A DNA stretch of 64,000 bases from Nostoc sp. UHCC 0302 (GCF_038096175.1 NZ_CP151099.1:2916501-2980500); one strand, 5' to 3'; positions 52,192 through 62,278 are shown, counted from the first letter of the stretch. The notes: a model not told the origin generated them from the letters alone. Numbers and translations are program-made.

Positions 52192-53430
52192 TTAGAAGAA
52201 TCCTCTTGTCGGCAGAGGCGTGCCGTTAATTTCGTAGTCTCCGATCGCACGAGCCTTAAAATGATTTGGGTTGTGTGAGGATAAGGTACGGGCGTTGCGC
52301 CAGTGGCGATCAAAGTTGGAGCTTTTCTTTGTTGTTGAAGCCCCACCAACTTCAAACAACAAGGTGGCTGAACGTAGAGCCAAATCATCGACAATCAATT
52401 TGGCTTTGGCTGCACTCAGAGAAGTTGCCAGTGCCGCAGCCGTTTCTGCCTCTTCACCCTGAGCTTGGGCAGCAGGGAGGCGATCCAGACCATCAGCTGC
52501 TGCTAAAACAATCGCTTCGGCAGCAAAGGCATTGGCGGCAATCTGCCCGACAGTCTGCTGCAAGATTGGGTCATCTGCTGCTTGCTCGGCTACGGCATGG
52601 TAGAAAGTCCGGGGTCGGGTACGGACGAGGGCTGTAGCATCACGCAGAACGCTGCGAATAATGCCAGCATTGATTGCTGTTAAAAATAATTGCGGGACGA
52701 TATTGTATGGCAGGTTGTCTTTGTCTGTGTCTGTCTCAAAAATTACTTCGTCCGCCTCTACACGGACATTTGTAAATATTGTCGTTCCAGTGCTTGTAAG
52801 CCTTTGACCGAAGCCATCCCAGTCATCCACAAGGTCAATGCCCTCGCGATTGGTGGGAATGAGTATAAACGCTTTAGTGCCATCGGGTACTAGCACACGC
52901 ACGAAAATCAAGTCTGCATAAAGGCTGCCAGTGCTGTAATACTTCGTCCCATTCAGCCGATAGCCGTGGTCATCGGGTGTTAATTTTGTATTCGCGACTT
53001 GGCCGCCACCAGATCGTTTGACTTCTAGTTCGGTCGTAGCGAGTCCAATAATCGCGCCATCGACGACGGCTTTCAGCCATCGCTGATTCCTTTGGGTGCG
53101 CTGAGAACGCAAAATTCGCTCTGTAACAGAGAAATGATTCCGTACAATGTGAGCCACGTTTGGATCGGCATCCCCCAGCTGAATCACGACCTCGAATAGT
53201 TCACGTGCCGTGCTACCACCACCACCTTCAGCAACGGGGATTCGCAATGCACCCAACCTAGAACGCCGGATTAATTCAACCACATTATGAGGAAGGATGC
53301 GATCGCGATCACGCTCACTTGCTCCCAGAGCAATGAAATCAAACAGCTGCTGAAGTTCTGGTGAATTTGCTCTCACAGGAGTCGAAAATTGAATTGTCGT
53401 ATCTGCAAGTTTGTCTGGACTCTTAATCAT
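52192..53430 (-). CDS. SfnB/DszC-like flavin-dependent monooxygenase (acyl-CoA dehydrogenase fold)
   Basis: 412 aa with the acyl-CoA dehydrogenase plan. The N-terminal helices are LGALRIPVAEGGGGSTAREL and VIQLGDADPNVAHIVRNHFS. The beta barrel has GLATTELEVKRSGGG, RLNGTKYYSTGSLYADLIFV and VDDWDGFGQRLTSTGTTIF. The C-terminal helical bundle ends with LLFEVGGASTTKKSSNFDRH and WRNARTLSSHNP. SfnB and DszC relatives use reduced flavin to oxidise organosulfur compounds; this fits the LLM enzyme, nitroreductase and SsuA-like gene nearby. The start MIKSPDKLADTTIQFST is natural. It is on the same strand as the rest of the minus-strand genes, but 353 nt from the next. Confidence 0.82.
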   Translation of the reverse strand: MIKSPDKLADTTIQFSTPVRANSPELQQLFDFIALGASERDRDRILPHNVVELIRRSRLGALRIPVAEGGGGSTARELFEVVIQLGDADPNVAHIVRNHFSVTERILRSQRTQRNQRWLKAVVDGAIIGLATTELEVKRSGGGQVANTKLTPDDHGYRLNGTKYYSTGSLYADLIFVRVLVPDGTKAFILIPTNREGIDLVDDWDGFGQRLTSTGTTIFTNVRVEADEVIFETDTDKDNLPYNIVPQLFLTAINAGIIRSVLRDATALVRTRPRTFYHAVAEQAADDPILQQTVGQIAANAFAAEAIVLAAADGLDRLPAAQAQGEEAETAAALATSLSAAKAKLIVDDLALRSATLLFEVGGASTTKKSSNFDRHWRNARTLSSHNPNHFKARAIGDYEINGTPLPTRGFF

Positions 53431-53783
53431 TAGTTTCTATCTCCGAATACTTTATGGAAAATCTATGTTGGTGAGTGGTGAGGCAATTGCTAGTTCTAGG
53501 TGACGTGACTTTAGTACTACAAACTTGAAGAATGTTTCCAGCCTTGAGGCGATTACATCTGGTAACATATTCAAGCCATCGACTGCACTCGACAAAAACC
53601 ATTCCTCTGTAAGGGTTTTAGATGTATTTAAGTTGTAAAAAATACTAAAAATTTACCATATTACCGTAGTTTGATACTCCCAAATTTTCCCCAAGTTGTC
53701 AATCTGTTTTAACGTCTTTTTGTAGGAAAGACTCAAAGTTGAAAGCAAAAAAGCGCCTAGTTGCGCGTGGGTCTCCGTGTTCC

Positions 53784-54608
53784 CTATTCCCTGTTCCCTG
53801 TTCCCTTTGAAAATAGGTGGGCTACGTATAAAGTAGTTAAGTAACCTTTAGTAATTTGACCATTGAATTTAGTATTAATTAATTCAGCGATCGCATCAAA
53901 AAAACGCGCCCTTTTAATGCTATCCAAACTGAGATGACCAGAGTAGGTATTCAAGAGGTTGAGATAGGTCGCAGTATCATATTCTGCATCCCATCGATAA
54001 GAGCAATATGTCACTTTACCAAACAAACCGGTTTGCTCAATCTCATCCGTTTTACTAGGTACTTCATGCTCACGAAGAAGAGGCTGATCATCTTTAACTA
54101 ACTCAGGAACAAAGCGGCAATATAGCTGCTGCACCTCCTCAAAGAAGCCATTACTAGCATCACTATATACGTGCTCATTCCAAAATAGCGCGATCGCTCC
54201 TTCATATCTGAGGGCTTGAGCCGTTTTTTTGTAAGCAATACTTGGGTCAAGCCAATGGAAAGCAGTCGCCGAAATCACTAAATCAAAAGCATTTTCTTCC
54301 GTTACCCAATCCTCAAAAGCGATGTTACGCACTTCTACTTGCGGATAAGCAGCCAGATTTTTTTGGGCAACCCTAGCAAGATTCTTACCCAACTCAATGC
54401 AGAGTATATGATAACCCCGGCGGGCAAAGGGCACAGTTGCCTGACCAGTACCACAACCAATCTCTAATATCCTTCCGTCTGGAGTGATTTGTGAGAGAGA
54501 CACCACATCGTCAAAAAGCGCTTCTGGATATCCTGGTCGAACTTGGTCATACAACAGCGCTACTTGATTAAAAGTGGTTCTTAAGTGACTTCTTTCATCT
54601 GTCATCAA
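53784..54608 (-). CDS. Class I SAM-dependent methyltransferase
   Basis: 274 aa. Motif I is ILEIGCGTGQATVPFARRGY (about 47-66), followed by a motif II-like ILCIELGKNLARVAQKNL, then FDLVISATAFHWLDP, typical of the small-molecule methyltransferase group with an FHW motif. The substrate is unknown. The last residues (KGTGNRE) are encoded by TTCCCTG heptad repeats, so the natural stop has been replaced by repeat sequence. The start MMTDERSHLRTTFNQVALLY is as in relatives. It stands alone. Confidence 0.85.
   Translation of the reverse strand: MMTDERSHLRTTFNQVALLYDQVRPGYPEALFDDVVSLSQITPDGRILEIGCGTGQATVPFARRGYHILCIELGKNLARVAQKNLAAYPQVEVRNIAFEDWVTEENAFDLVISATAFHWLDPSIAYKKTAQALRYEGAIALFWNEHVYSDASNGFFEEVQQLYCRFVPELVKDDQPLLREHEVPSKTDEIEQTGLFGKVTYCSYRWDAEYDTATYLNLLNTYSGHLSLDSIKRARFFDAIAELINTKFNGQITKGYLTTLYVAHLFSKGTGNRE
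53785..53807. repeat. TTCCCTG heptad repeat, three units
   Basis: ATTCCCTG-TTCCCTG-TTCCCT, a short tandemly repeated heptanucleotide of the kind known in heterocystous cyanobacteria. It forms the 3' end of the methyltransferase gene. The rest of the 53431-53783 gap shows nothing. Confidence 0.6.
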
Positions 54609-55346
54609 ATTTTAGATTTTGATATTGATTCATAGTTTAGTAGGATGCGATTATAGAAATTAGCCCTATGCACCACCAAGATTTGCAGTGCATTACGAGA
54701 ACAGCGATAATACACCCTACGAAATTGTTCCTCGTTCCCTTTACCATAATTTGTAATTAGGGTAAATACTCCAGCCATTAAGAACATTAAAAAGTTGCGT
54801 TTTCTAGATACTATTAGCATAATGTATTGCCAATTTTTTCAGGCTTAATGTTCACTGCAAATGCTCAGGGCTTGATTTCTGCCGGGAATATAGCAGCATA
54901 TTCTTCAGGAGTAAGTGTTACATCCTTGACATTAATCTTTTTAGTGATGAATTTTTGCTTATAGAACAAGTCAGATATCTCTTGCTGTCCTGCTATAACC
55001 TTATCGGTAATCGGTCTGATGCCAAAACGCCGACGCTTGACTATTGTTTCTAAGGTTGGTGAATCAAGCTTGGTATCACGTCCGACAATTTCAGCAACTT
55101 CTCGCGTATTTGCTTTAGACCATTCGCCTAATTTGTGGACTTCTTCAAGGACAATTTTTATTAACTCAGGGTTCTCTTTCACGAAGCTACGTGCAGCTAT
55201 CCAATAGCCTCCTTGGGTTGAAAGTCCTTTAGCATTACGAAGAATCCGAACTTTTTCCGTTCTCTGAAATATAGCTAGGTGGGGGTCACCTAGCACAGCT
55301 GCATCAATGCTCTTACGCGATAATGCTGCACGAGTTTCTGCTGCTA

Positions 55347-56480
55347 TAGGACTAATATTTGATTTCTGAAAAAGCTCCGTACATTTGAAGAGTGGCAAAA
55401 TCAAAGGTAGTGTGTCGGATAAACCACTCAAACATCCACTTCAGATGAGAGAACGAAGGAATCAAAGCACAAAAACGCCGCAACCAGGTTTTAGGTTGTA
55501 ACCAAATATCCTCAATTGGATTTTGTGATGGGCAATTAGGAGCAAAATGTATGCAGTGAATTTGCCATTGTTCTTCTGCTAAACCTTGGTTTACCTCGGC
55601 TAAAAAGTTTTGGACAAGATGAGAACGATGGTAAGAAGCGCCATTCCAAAAAAGAAGTAATCGTTGGCTCTTAGACTGGTCTAATAAATAACGTAAATAA
55701 TCAATCGTATTGTCGGAATTACCAGCTTTGTAAGCTTTCATAAGTAACTTACCATTGAGATAGTCAACCGCCCCATAATATGTCTGTTTATCTCGTTCAT
55801 TAATAATTTCCACAGCAATTTCTTGATCAGTTTTTCCCCAGACATATCCGGTTAAGTCTCCCCAGAGAAGATGGCACTCATCTATTAATAATACTCTCAG
55901 CCTTGCTGATTCTATTTCCTCTCTGTTGCTTTCCAACAATGATTCAATCTGTTTTTTTTGCGGCAACAGCCTCTTTATCAGCCTTTGGGTTCAAGGCAGT
56001 GGTTTTCTTCCAACTAATTCCTGCCTCGTCAAACAAATCGTAATAGCTTCGTTTTGATTCGTAGATCACATCATATTCAAATGCTAATTTGTACTCCAAT
56101 TCACCCAGTTTCCAAATATCTTTAGTTTGCAACCAACTTAATACTTTTTCTCGCTGTTCATCGCTCAGATAACTCTTTCTACCTTGATAATTTAAGCGTA
56201 GTCCCGAAATTCCATATTCCTTATAGGTGTTCTTCCAGCTTGTTATCGAACCAATAGATACATCTAAAGTTGTTTGAATTTCCTCATATTTGTAGCCTTG
56301 ATAAACCAGTTTCACTGCTAAAGCTTTCCTCACTTCACGGGCATCTGGGCGATTATCTATAAATTCTTGTAGTTCTGCGATTGCCGTTTCTATATACTGG
56401 TTTATCATTGTTCGCTCTTAGACAGATTTTTTCCTCCGTATTATCTCGCAATCTTTTTCAGAAATCAAATATGATTCCTA
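55347..56480 (-). mobile_element. IS630-family insertion sequence inside the SsuA-like gene
   Basis: About 30-bp inverted ends: TAGGACTAATATTTGATTTC at 55347 on, and the complement of TAGGAATCATATTTGATTTC at 56480. TA is duplicated at 55345-55346 and 56481-56482. It carries one two-frame transposase on the minus strand. Confidence 0.9.
55352..56408 (-). CDS. IS630 transposase in two frames joined at an A8 run
   Basis: Frame 1 (MINQYIETAIAELQEFIDNR) has the helix-turn-helix (GYKYEEIQTTLDVSIGSITS) and ends KADKEAVAAKKTD-stop. Frame 2 begins in the overlap (KKQIESLLESNREEI) and has RLRVLLIDECHLLWGDLTGY (first Asp), LLLFWNGASYHRSHLVQNFL (second, with Asn in place of the usual Asp) and FAPNCPSQNPIEDIWLQ (Glu). 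At 55952-55959 the coding strand has eight A. Joining the frames needs +1 (or -2) there, unlike the -1 of the other IS630 at 31957. Frameshifting or transcript slippage would give one enzyme; a simple mutation is the alternative. Confidence 0.75.
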
Positions 56481-57085
56481 TATTAGATTGAGATGTTTGA
56501 CATCTTTTAGTTCTAATCCTCCTTCTTGTAAAGCTTTAACCACAAAGTATTGACTAGCAGTAGCTCTTTGAAAGGCAATTCCTTTACCTTTTAAATCAGC
56601 TATAGTTTTGATGGGGGAGTCTTCCGGTACTACGATCTCGGAACCTTCACCAGTACCCGGTATAGTATTAGCAAGAAGAACAAAAGGAATACCAGCTGCT
56701 TGGGCAAATATGGGTGGAGTTTCACCAACAGCACCGACATCCAAACCACCCACATTTATTGCTTCTAAAAGCTGTGGCCCATCTTTAAATTGCGCCCACT
56801 GCACTTGAATACCCAAGGGATTCAAGCGTTTCTCTAAAACTTGTCTACTTTTGGTGATATCCGCAGCAGTAAAATAGCCAATTCTTAACAATTTTGTATG
56901 ATGTAAAAGTTGAAGATAACTCTCTCATCTAAACAATCTACTGTAACTCGACCAATTTACAGTAAATTGTGATTGCACGGACTTTACCACAAGCTAATTT
57001 AAAAATCAAGCAGCGAGGATGACGGTGCTATTGATGCAAGTGGTAAAAAGAAAGAAACAATACGTGTGATACTAGCGATCGCAGT

Positions 57086-58423
57086 TTACACCAGACTGGT
57101 CTGGAAGAAGCGGTTAACGGGGCGTGCCAATCCGAGATTTTCACGCAGCGTCTTGCCCTCATACTCTTTGCGAAAGATCCCACGGCTTTGGAGTTCTGGC
57201 ACAACCTTGTCAACGAAATCGTTCAGCCCTTCAGGAACAAAAGGGAACATGATGTTGAAGCCGTCAGATCCTTCCTCTGTCAACCATTGTTCCATATCAT
57301 CGGCGATAGTTTGGGGCGTGCCGACGAAGGCCAGCCCGCCATAACTACCGATGCGTTGCGCTAGTTGTCGAATAGTCAAGTTCTCACGTTGCGCTAAGGC
57401 TATTACTCTTTCTCGTGAAGAGTGACCAGCGTTAGTCGATGGAATTTCTGGCAAGGGGCCATCGGGATCAAAACCCGAAACGTCGTAGCCAAGCGCACTA
57501 TTGAGGCTAGCGATCCCACTGTCATAATGTACTAGGCTATCTAAATGAAGACGCATGGTGTATGCTTCGGCGACGGTTTCCCCCACGATGACTAAAGCAC
57601 CTGGAAGGATTTTTATGCTGTCTGGATCGCGTCCGATCGCCCGCGCCCGTCCTTTAATGTCTGCAAATAAAGCTTTACCAGCTTCCAGATTACTAGCAGG
57701 TGCAAACACAGCCTCGGCGGTTTCGGCAGCTAATTGCCGTCCGGCTTCGGATGCGCCTGCCTGAACGATTACCGGCCAGCCTTGGACAGGTCTAGCGATG
57801 TTCAATGGTCCCCGCACCGAGAGATATTTTCCCTGATGATTCAGAACGTGAAGCTTTGCAGGATCGAAATAAATCCCTGCTTCCACATCCCGAATGAAGG
57901 CATCATCAGCAAAGGAATCCCAAAGACCCGTGACGACATCATAAAATTCTCTAGCCCGCCGATAACGTTCATCATGCTCTACCTCTTCTTCTAAACCAAA
58001 GTTGAGCGCTGCGTCTGGATTGGCTGTGGTGACGATGTTCCAGCCAGCACGACCGCCACTAATATGGTCGAGAGACGCAAAGCGGCGAGCGATGTGGTAA
58101 GGCTGGTCGTATGTCGTGGAAGCAGTGGCTACCAGCCCAATGTGTTCGGTGACGCTGGCAAGGGCAGAAAGCAGGGTAAAAGGCTCGAAAGAAGTGACAG
58201 TATGGCTGCGTTTGAGCGCGTTGACTGGCATATTCAGCACCGCTAAGTGATCGGCCATGAAGAATGCGTCAAATTTGCCTTGTTCTAGTTTTTGAATAAA
58301 TTGTTTCAGCGCCGGGAAGTTGAAATTAGCATCAGGCAAAGCCCCAGGATAGCGCCAAGCGCCAGTATGTATGCTGATCGGGCGCATGAATGCACCCAGT
58401 TTCAATTGCTTCGAACTGCTCAT
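57086..58423 (-). CDS. LLM-class flavin-dependent monooxygenase (NtaA/SnaA/DszA family)
   Basis: 445 aa, the usual length. LKLGAFMRPISIHTGAWRYP opens the TIM barrel. GKFDAFFMADHLAVLN, LLSALASVTEHIGLVATAST and YDQPYHIARRFASLDHISGG, then RAGWNIVTT, are standard NtaA/DszA motifs. GWPVIVQAGASEAGRQLAA forms the flavin phosphate region. The group oxidises nitrilotriacetate, dibenzothiophene sulfone, dimethyl sulfide or related compounds with FMNH2. Here an organosulfur substrate is likely from the neighbouring SfnB-like and SsuA-like genes. The start MSSSKQLKLGAF is natural. The nitroreductase 108 nt upstream on the same strand could supply reduced flavin. Confidence 0.9.
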   Translation of the reverse strand: MSSSKQLKLGAFMRPISIHTGAWRYPGALPDANFNFPALKQFIQKLEQGKFDAFFMADHLAVLNMPVNALKRSHTVTSFEPFTLLSALASVTEHIGLVATASTTYDQPYHIARRFASLDHISGGRAGWNIVTTANPDAALNFGLEEEVEHDERYRRAREFYDVVTGLWDSFADDAFIRDVEAGIYFDPAKLHVLNHQGKYLSVRGPLNIARPVQGWPVIVQAGASEAGRQLAAETAEAVFAPASNLEAGKALFADIKGRARAIGRDPDSIKILPGALVIVGETVAEAYTMRLHLDSLVHYDSGIASLNSALGYDVSGFDPDGPLPEIPSTNAGHSSRERVIALAQRENLTIRQLAQRIGSYGGLAFVGTPQTIADDMEQWLTEEGSDGFNIMFPFVPEGLNDFVDKVVPELQSRGIFRKEYEGKTLRENLGLARPVNRFFQTSLV

Positions 58424-58531
58424 CTGGAATAGGTTATTAGTGAATACAAGTCTTTAAGTATGGGAAAGACAGCCGATGTAACGGACAATCGCTTTTACAA
58501 CTCAGTACCTACAATACTTCAGCCTCGATCT

Positions 58532-59137
58532 TTAGTCTTTTAACAAGGCGGAGGTATGTCCCCACTGTCCAGTAAAGACAAATTCTTTCAACGGCTTGCG
58601 GACACGGGGAGCCAGTTCGCGATCGCGTAGTCCATCAGGGAGGCTTTGGGGATCGCCAGGATAGCCAACTGTCACCACAGTTGCAGGCTCATAGTCTTCT
58701 GGAATTTGGTATATTTCCCTGGCGGTATCTGCATTAAATCCCGCTATTTGATGGGCAAATAAACCAAGAGAAGTCGCCTGAAGGATCAGGTTTTCTAAAG
58801 CCAGTCCGACATCATGAAATGCGTGTCTGTTTGTCTTCCCGTCGTCAGTAAGGATTTTAGCGACTGCAAGTATCAGTACCGGAGCATTTTTCGCCCATCC
58901 TTGATTAAACTCAACCAAGGTACTAAGTAGACGATTGTATTCTGTTGAGTCATCTTTGGTGGCAACAATAAAGCTCCAAGGCTGATGATTGTAGGAAGAA
59001 GGTGCCCAACGGGCTGCTTTTAGCAATGAGAGTAGTTTATCCTGCTCAACTGAGCGATCGGCAAAAGCTCTAGGACTCCAACGACTCTGGATAAAGTTAT
59101 GAACAGGGTATTGCGTTTGGGCAAGTTTCTGCGTCAT
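58532..59137 (-). CDS. Nitroreductase-family flavoprotein
   Basis: 201 aa. FIQSRWSPRAFADRSVEQDK and LLKAARWAPSSYNHQPWSFI hold the FMN-binding R-S-R and S-x-N-x-Q-P-W motifs. FHDVGLALENLILQATSLGL is the conserved dimer helix, and VVTVGYPGDPQSLP the C-terminal FMN segment. Family members reduce nitro compounds, flavins or quinones with NAD(P)H. In this cluster, feeding FMNH2 to the SfnB-like and LLM monooxygenases is a reasonable role, by inference. The ATG at 59137 has GGAAATTC upstream; a ribosome binding site is weak. The 59138-59479 gap upstream is AT-rich with one HIP1-like GCGATCGC. Confidence 0.85.
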   Translation of the reverse strand: MTQKLAQTQYPVHNFIQSRWSPRAFADRSVEQDKLLSLLKAARWAPSSYNHQPWSFIVATKDDSTEYNRLLSTLVEFNQGWAKNAPVLILAVAKILTDDGKTNRHAFHDVGLALENLILQATSLGLFAHQIAGFNADTAREIYQIPEDYEPATVVTVGYPGDPQSLPDGLRDRELAPRVRKPLKEFVFTGQWGHTSALLKD

Positions 59138-59479
59138 TTTAATGAATTTCCTTATCGATACTCAGTAAGTTGCCAATTGAAGATAACTAGGATTAAGAAA
59201 CGGAAATTTTTAGCCTTCTTTTACAAAACTTAGTAAAGCTAACAATCTAGGCTTTAATTGATTTTTAGATATAAATAGTGAGCCAGCATGAGCAATCCAG
59301 CATTGCAGAAGAGAAACAACTTTGTTGCTTAATTACATAATACGGTAAATATATCAATTTAAAGTATTATACTTTCAGTGGCGATCGCTTCCTTTGATAT
59401 ATTGCTTGCACTTAATGGCAAGGCAGAGGAACTAAAGGAGTGCAAACACCACCCTGGGTAAAATTTTGGGGAATTTATT

Positions 59480-59602
59480 ATGAGCAACAAGCACATTGAA
59501 GTTAAACCGATAGCTGGTTTTATCGGTGCCAAAATCAGCGGCGTAAATCTTTCGCGCCTTTGCACGATTAAGCAGTTGCTGAAATTCGTCAAGCACTTCT
59601 GA
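59480..59602 (+). pseudogene. N-terminal stump of a TauD-type dioxygenase
   Basis: MSNKHIEVKPIAGFIGAKIS, then GVNLSR, is the start of a TauD/TfdA (alpha-ketoglutarate, taurine-type) dioxygenase. The frame then shifts: AVAEIRQALL, the expected next segment, is read in another frame. No iron-binding H-x-D part follows before the next gene at 59699. It is a stump of a sulfonate-desulfurising enzyme. Confidence 0.65.
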
Positions 59603-59698
59603 GTAGAAGAAGCCTCTGCTCAGAACTTCGGGAAAGCAAGGAGGCAGAAGAGACAAATACCCAATGCCCATTGACTATTTAGCATGAAGGATTAACCC

Positions 59699-60652
59699 GT
59701 GGTCAAACTAATTTTACCGATAGAACTTACTGCCGAGATTGAGCCACACCTACCATCGGATACAAAATTTGTGCGGGTAGATAGTGATGGTAATTTTGAT
59801 AGCGATCCTGGTGATGCTGAAGTTTATCTCAATGGGTTTAAATTGAAGCCGACCACTCTACATAAGGTGCTGGCAGCTGCTCCTGGAATACGTTGGCAAC
59901 AGACTCCTAGTGCTGGTGTTAATCACATTTTGACACCGATTTTTCTCGAACACGATATCATTCTGACTAATGGCGCGGGGGTTCATGCGATTCCGATTTC
60001 GGAATTTGTCTTAAGTTTGATCCTCTATCACGCCAAACAGTTACGGCAATTGCAAGCAGATCACGATCAACGCAAATGGGAAAAAAGCTGGTTAGTACTA
60101 CCAGAGTTAGCAAATTCAACTGTGTTAATTCTTGGGACTGGAAACATAGGTCAGGCGATCGCAGCTCGTATTAAACCATTTGGAGCGAGAGTTTGGGGTG
60201 GTCGTCGTCGTCCTGAACCTCTACCAAATTTTGATAAAATCGTCGGCACAAATGAATGGCACACATTATTGCCAGAAGTTGACTATATAATTGTGGCGAC
60301 ACCTCTAACACCAGAAACCAAAGCTTTAATTGATGAAACAGTACTGCGATCGCTACCCAGTCATGCTTATTTAATTAATGTCGGTCGCGGTTCAGTTGTA
60401 GATGAATCAGCATTAACCAAGGCTCTCACTGAAGGCTGGATTGCAGGTGCAGGATTAGACACAGTTTCTATTGAACCCTTACCGCCAGAAAGTCCTCTAT
60501 GGTCATTACCTAACCTCTTTATTACACCCCATACTTCCGCAATTTCCCCAGCATTGAAAGGACGGATTACAGACTTGTTCCTTGATAACTTAGAGCGTTA
60601 CCAAGGCAATAAGCCATTACGGAATGTAGTCAATAAGGAAGCAGGATACTAA
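59699..60652 (+). CDS. D-2-hydroxyacid dehydrogenase family protein
   Basis: 317 aa. ILGTGNIGQAIAARIKPFGA is the Rossmann NAD(P) motif. VDYIIVATPLTPETKALID, then INVGRGSVVDESALTKAL, holds the catalytic Arg region, and FITPHTSAIS the catalytic His. The group interconverts 2-oxo and D-2-hydroxy acids such as glycerate or lactate. The start is GTG at 59699 (MVKLILPIELTAEI). It is 21 nt before the flavoprotein gene, which together with the ferredoxin makes a likely three-gene operon. Its part in organosulfur use is unknown. Confidence 0.88.
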   Translation: MVKLILPIELTAEIEPHLPSDTKFVRVDSDGNFDSDPGDAEVYLNGFKLKPTTLHKVLAAAPGIRWQQTPSAGVNHILTPIFLEHDIILTNGAGVHAIPISEFVLSLILYHAKQLRQLQADHDQRKWEKSWLVLPELANSTVLILGTGNIGQAIAARIKPFGARVWGGRRRPEPLPNFDKIVGTNEWHTLLPEVDYIIVATPLTPETKALIDETVLRSLPSHAYLINVGRGSVVDESALTKALTEGWIAGAGLDTVSIEPLPPESPLWSLPNLFITPHTSAISPALKGRITDLFLDNLERYQGNKPLRNVVNKEAGY

Positions 60653-60673
60653 ACAAATTAATACAGCGATGAT

Positions 60674-62278
60674 ATGAATATAAAAACTTTTCAAGTCTCG
60701 ACAGCACAGAGTGTAATTACCACTGATGTCTTAGTTTTGGGTGGCGGGCCGGCTGGCAGTTGGGCAGCACTTTCAGCAGCAAAGCAAGGTGCCCGTGTCG
60801 TCCTAGCGGATAAGGGGTATTGCGGTACATCAGGGGCAACGGCTCCATCCAATACTGGGACATGGTATCTTCCCAAAGGCGCAGAACGTGATGCAGAAGT
60901 TGAGCGTCGGCTGTCTCGCTCATCAGGACTTGCCGATCGCCGTTGGTTGCAGCGTGTGATTGAGCAGGCACAAATAGGTTTAGATGATTTAGGGAATAAC
61001 GGCTATCCTTTTCCTTTTGATGAGCAAGGCAATCCCTACCGTGCTAACTTGCGCGGGCCAGATTATATGCGCTTCATGCGCCAAAGAGCGATCGCAGCTG
61101 GTGTACGCATTCTTGACCATCATCCCGCACTCGAACTATTTTGGGCCGATGGTGCGATCGCAGGTGCAGCAGGTATTCATCCGCGCACTGGGAATCGCTG
61201 GGAAGTCAGAGCAGGTGCCGTTGTGCTGGCGACTGGCGGATGCGCTTTTCTGTCTCATGCACTAGGTTGCGATGGTAATACCGGTGATGGTTATCTCATG
61301 GCAGCAGAGGCAGGAGTCAGGCTATCTGGGATGGAATTTTCCTCGCAATATGGCTTGTCACCCGCTCATACTTCTGTGACTAAGGGATTGACCTTTACCT
61401 TCGCCAGTTTTTATCTGGAGGATGGCTCTCCCTTACCGGAAACTGGGGAAGACCGAGCTGTACGTATTGCGCGCCAGTTGGTTGCGGGTGAAAAAGTGTA
61501 TGCTCTAATGAATCGCGGCAACCCTATTGAACATGAATGGTTGCGCCAGGGTCAACCTAACTGCTTTCTACCATTTGAGAGGATTGGTTTAGATCCATTC
61601 CAGCAACCCTTCCCAGTGACGCTACGCTCCGAAGGAACTGTTCGCGGCGTAGGTGGACTGGAAATCATCAACAATGATTGCGCTACAAAAGTGCCGGGAC
61701 TTTATGCCGCCGGTGATGCAGCCTCTCGAGAAAATCTTACAGGGGCAGTTTCAGGAGGGGGAAGCCCTAATGCATCCTGGGCGATCGCTAGTGGGACTTG
61801 GAGTGGCCGCGCAGCAGCACTTTTTGCTGCCTCTTTAGGCGACAAAGCCGGGACACGCTTGGTTCGTGGTTTAGGTCAAGCAGGTTTGCGTCCCCGTAAA
61901 CAGCCGCTAGAGGATGAGCTAATATCGGAAGCGATTAGTGCTGTTCAGGCTGAAACCTTGCCACTTGATGTTAATTTCTTTCGTTCTGGAGCGAGGATAG
62001 CGCTGTCACGTCAACGTTTGGATGCAGTATGGGCAGATATTAGCGATTATCTAGTAGGTGAGGGTCGCAATGCTCTACGCGCACGGGAAGCTGCGGCGAT
62101 GGCGGCCACAGCTCGCTGGATCTGGGCGAGTGCGGATGCACGTAAAGAAAGTAGAGGAATGCACCGACGCACGGATTTTACAAAAACTGACGTGCAACAA
62201 ACAAGAAGAATATTTACCAGTGGTATCGATGATGTTGTGGTTGTCGCCGCAGAAAATCAGTTGCAAGAGGTAGCGTAA
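60674..62278 (+). CDS. AprA/fumarate-reductase-like FAD flavoprotein
   Basis: 534 aa. TDVLVLGGGPAGSWAALSAA is the GxGxxG FAD motif near residue 22; ADKGYCGTSGATAPSNTGTW follows, with the 'SGA' of the FRD/SDH/AprA flavoprotein superfamily. VVLATGGCAFLSHALGCDGN and GLYAAGDAASRENLTGAVSG, then GGSPNASWAIASG, are the second FAD region. Together with the adjacent two-cluster ferredoxin it forms a pair like adenylylsulfate reductase AprAB. The substrate is not clear; such pairs occur in organosulfur clusters and may release or transfer sulfite. The stop overlaps the next start by one base (TAATG), so the two are translationally coupled. Confidence 0.85.
   Translation: MNIKTFQVSTAQSVITTDVLVLGGGPAGSWAALSAAKQGARVVLADKGYCGTSGATAPSNTGTWYLPKGAERDAEVERRLSRSSGLADRRWLQRVIEQAQIGLDDLGNNGYPFPFDEQGNPYRANLRGPDYMRFMRQRAIAAGVRILDHHPALELFWADGAIAGAAGIHPRTGNRWEVRAGAVVLATGGCAFLSHALGCDGNTGDGYLMAAEAGVRLSGMEFSSQYGLSPAHTSVTKGLTFTFASFYLEDGSPLPETGEDRAVRIARQLVAGEKVYALMNRGNPIEHEWLRQGQPNCFLPFERIGLDPFQQPFPVTLRSEGTVRGVGGLEIINNDCATKVPGLYAAGDAASRENLTGAVSGGGSPNASWAIASGTWSGRAAALFAASLGDKAGTRLVRGLGQAGLRPRKQPLEDELISEAISAVQAETLPLDVNFFRSGARIALSRQRLDAVWADISDYLVGEGRNALRAREAAAMAATARWIWASADARKESRGMHRRTDFTKTDVQQTRRIFTSGIDDVVVVAAENQLQEVA

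Larger units (their letters stand above)
54865..56891 (-). pseudogene. SsuA-like sulfonate-binding protein gene split by IS630
   Basis: N-terminal part (56891-56481): LRIGYFTAADITKSRQVLEK, then GLDVGAVGETPPIFAQAAGI and KGKGIAFQRATASQYFVVKA, the two-lobed binding fold of sulfonate/taurine ABC transporters. Removing the IS and one TA joins CTC-AAT-CTA-ATA-GCA-GCA-GAA, LNLIAAETRAALSRKSIDAA, and the frame runs to 54865 (ISDLFYKQKF ... EYAAIFPAEIKP) without a stop: 297 codons. The start is TTG and the signal peptide is missing, since a TGA lies about 18 codons upstream. The gene is thus damaged twice. No permease or ATPase gene is beside it. Confidence 0.82.

Noticed and set aside
54605-54820. 71-aa minus-strand frame upstream of the methyltransferase
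   Set aside because: Made largely of a common Nostoc interspersed sequence (reading through CATTACGAGAACAGCGATAA); no domain.
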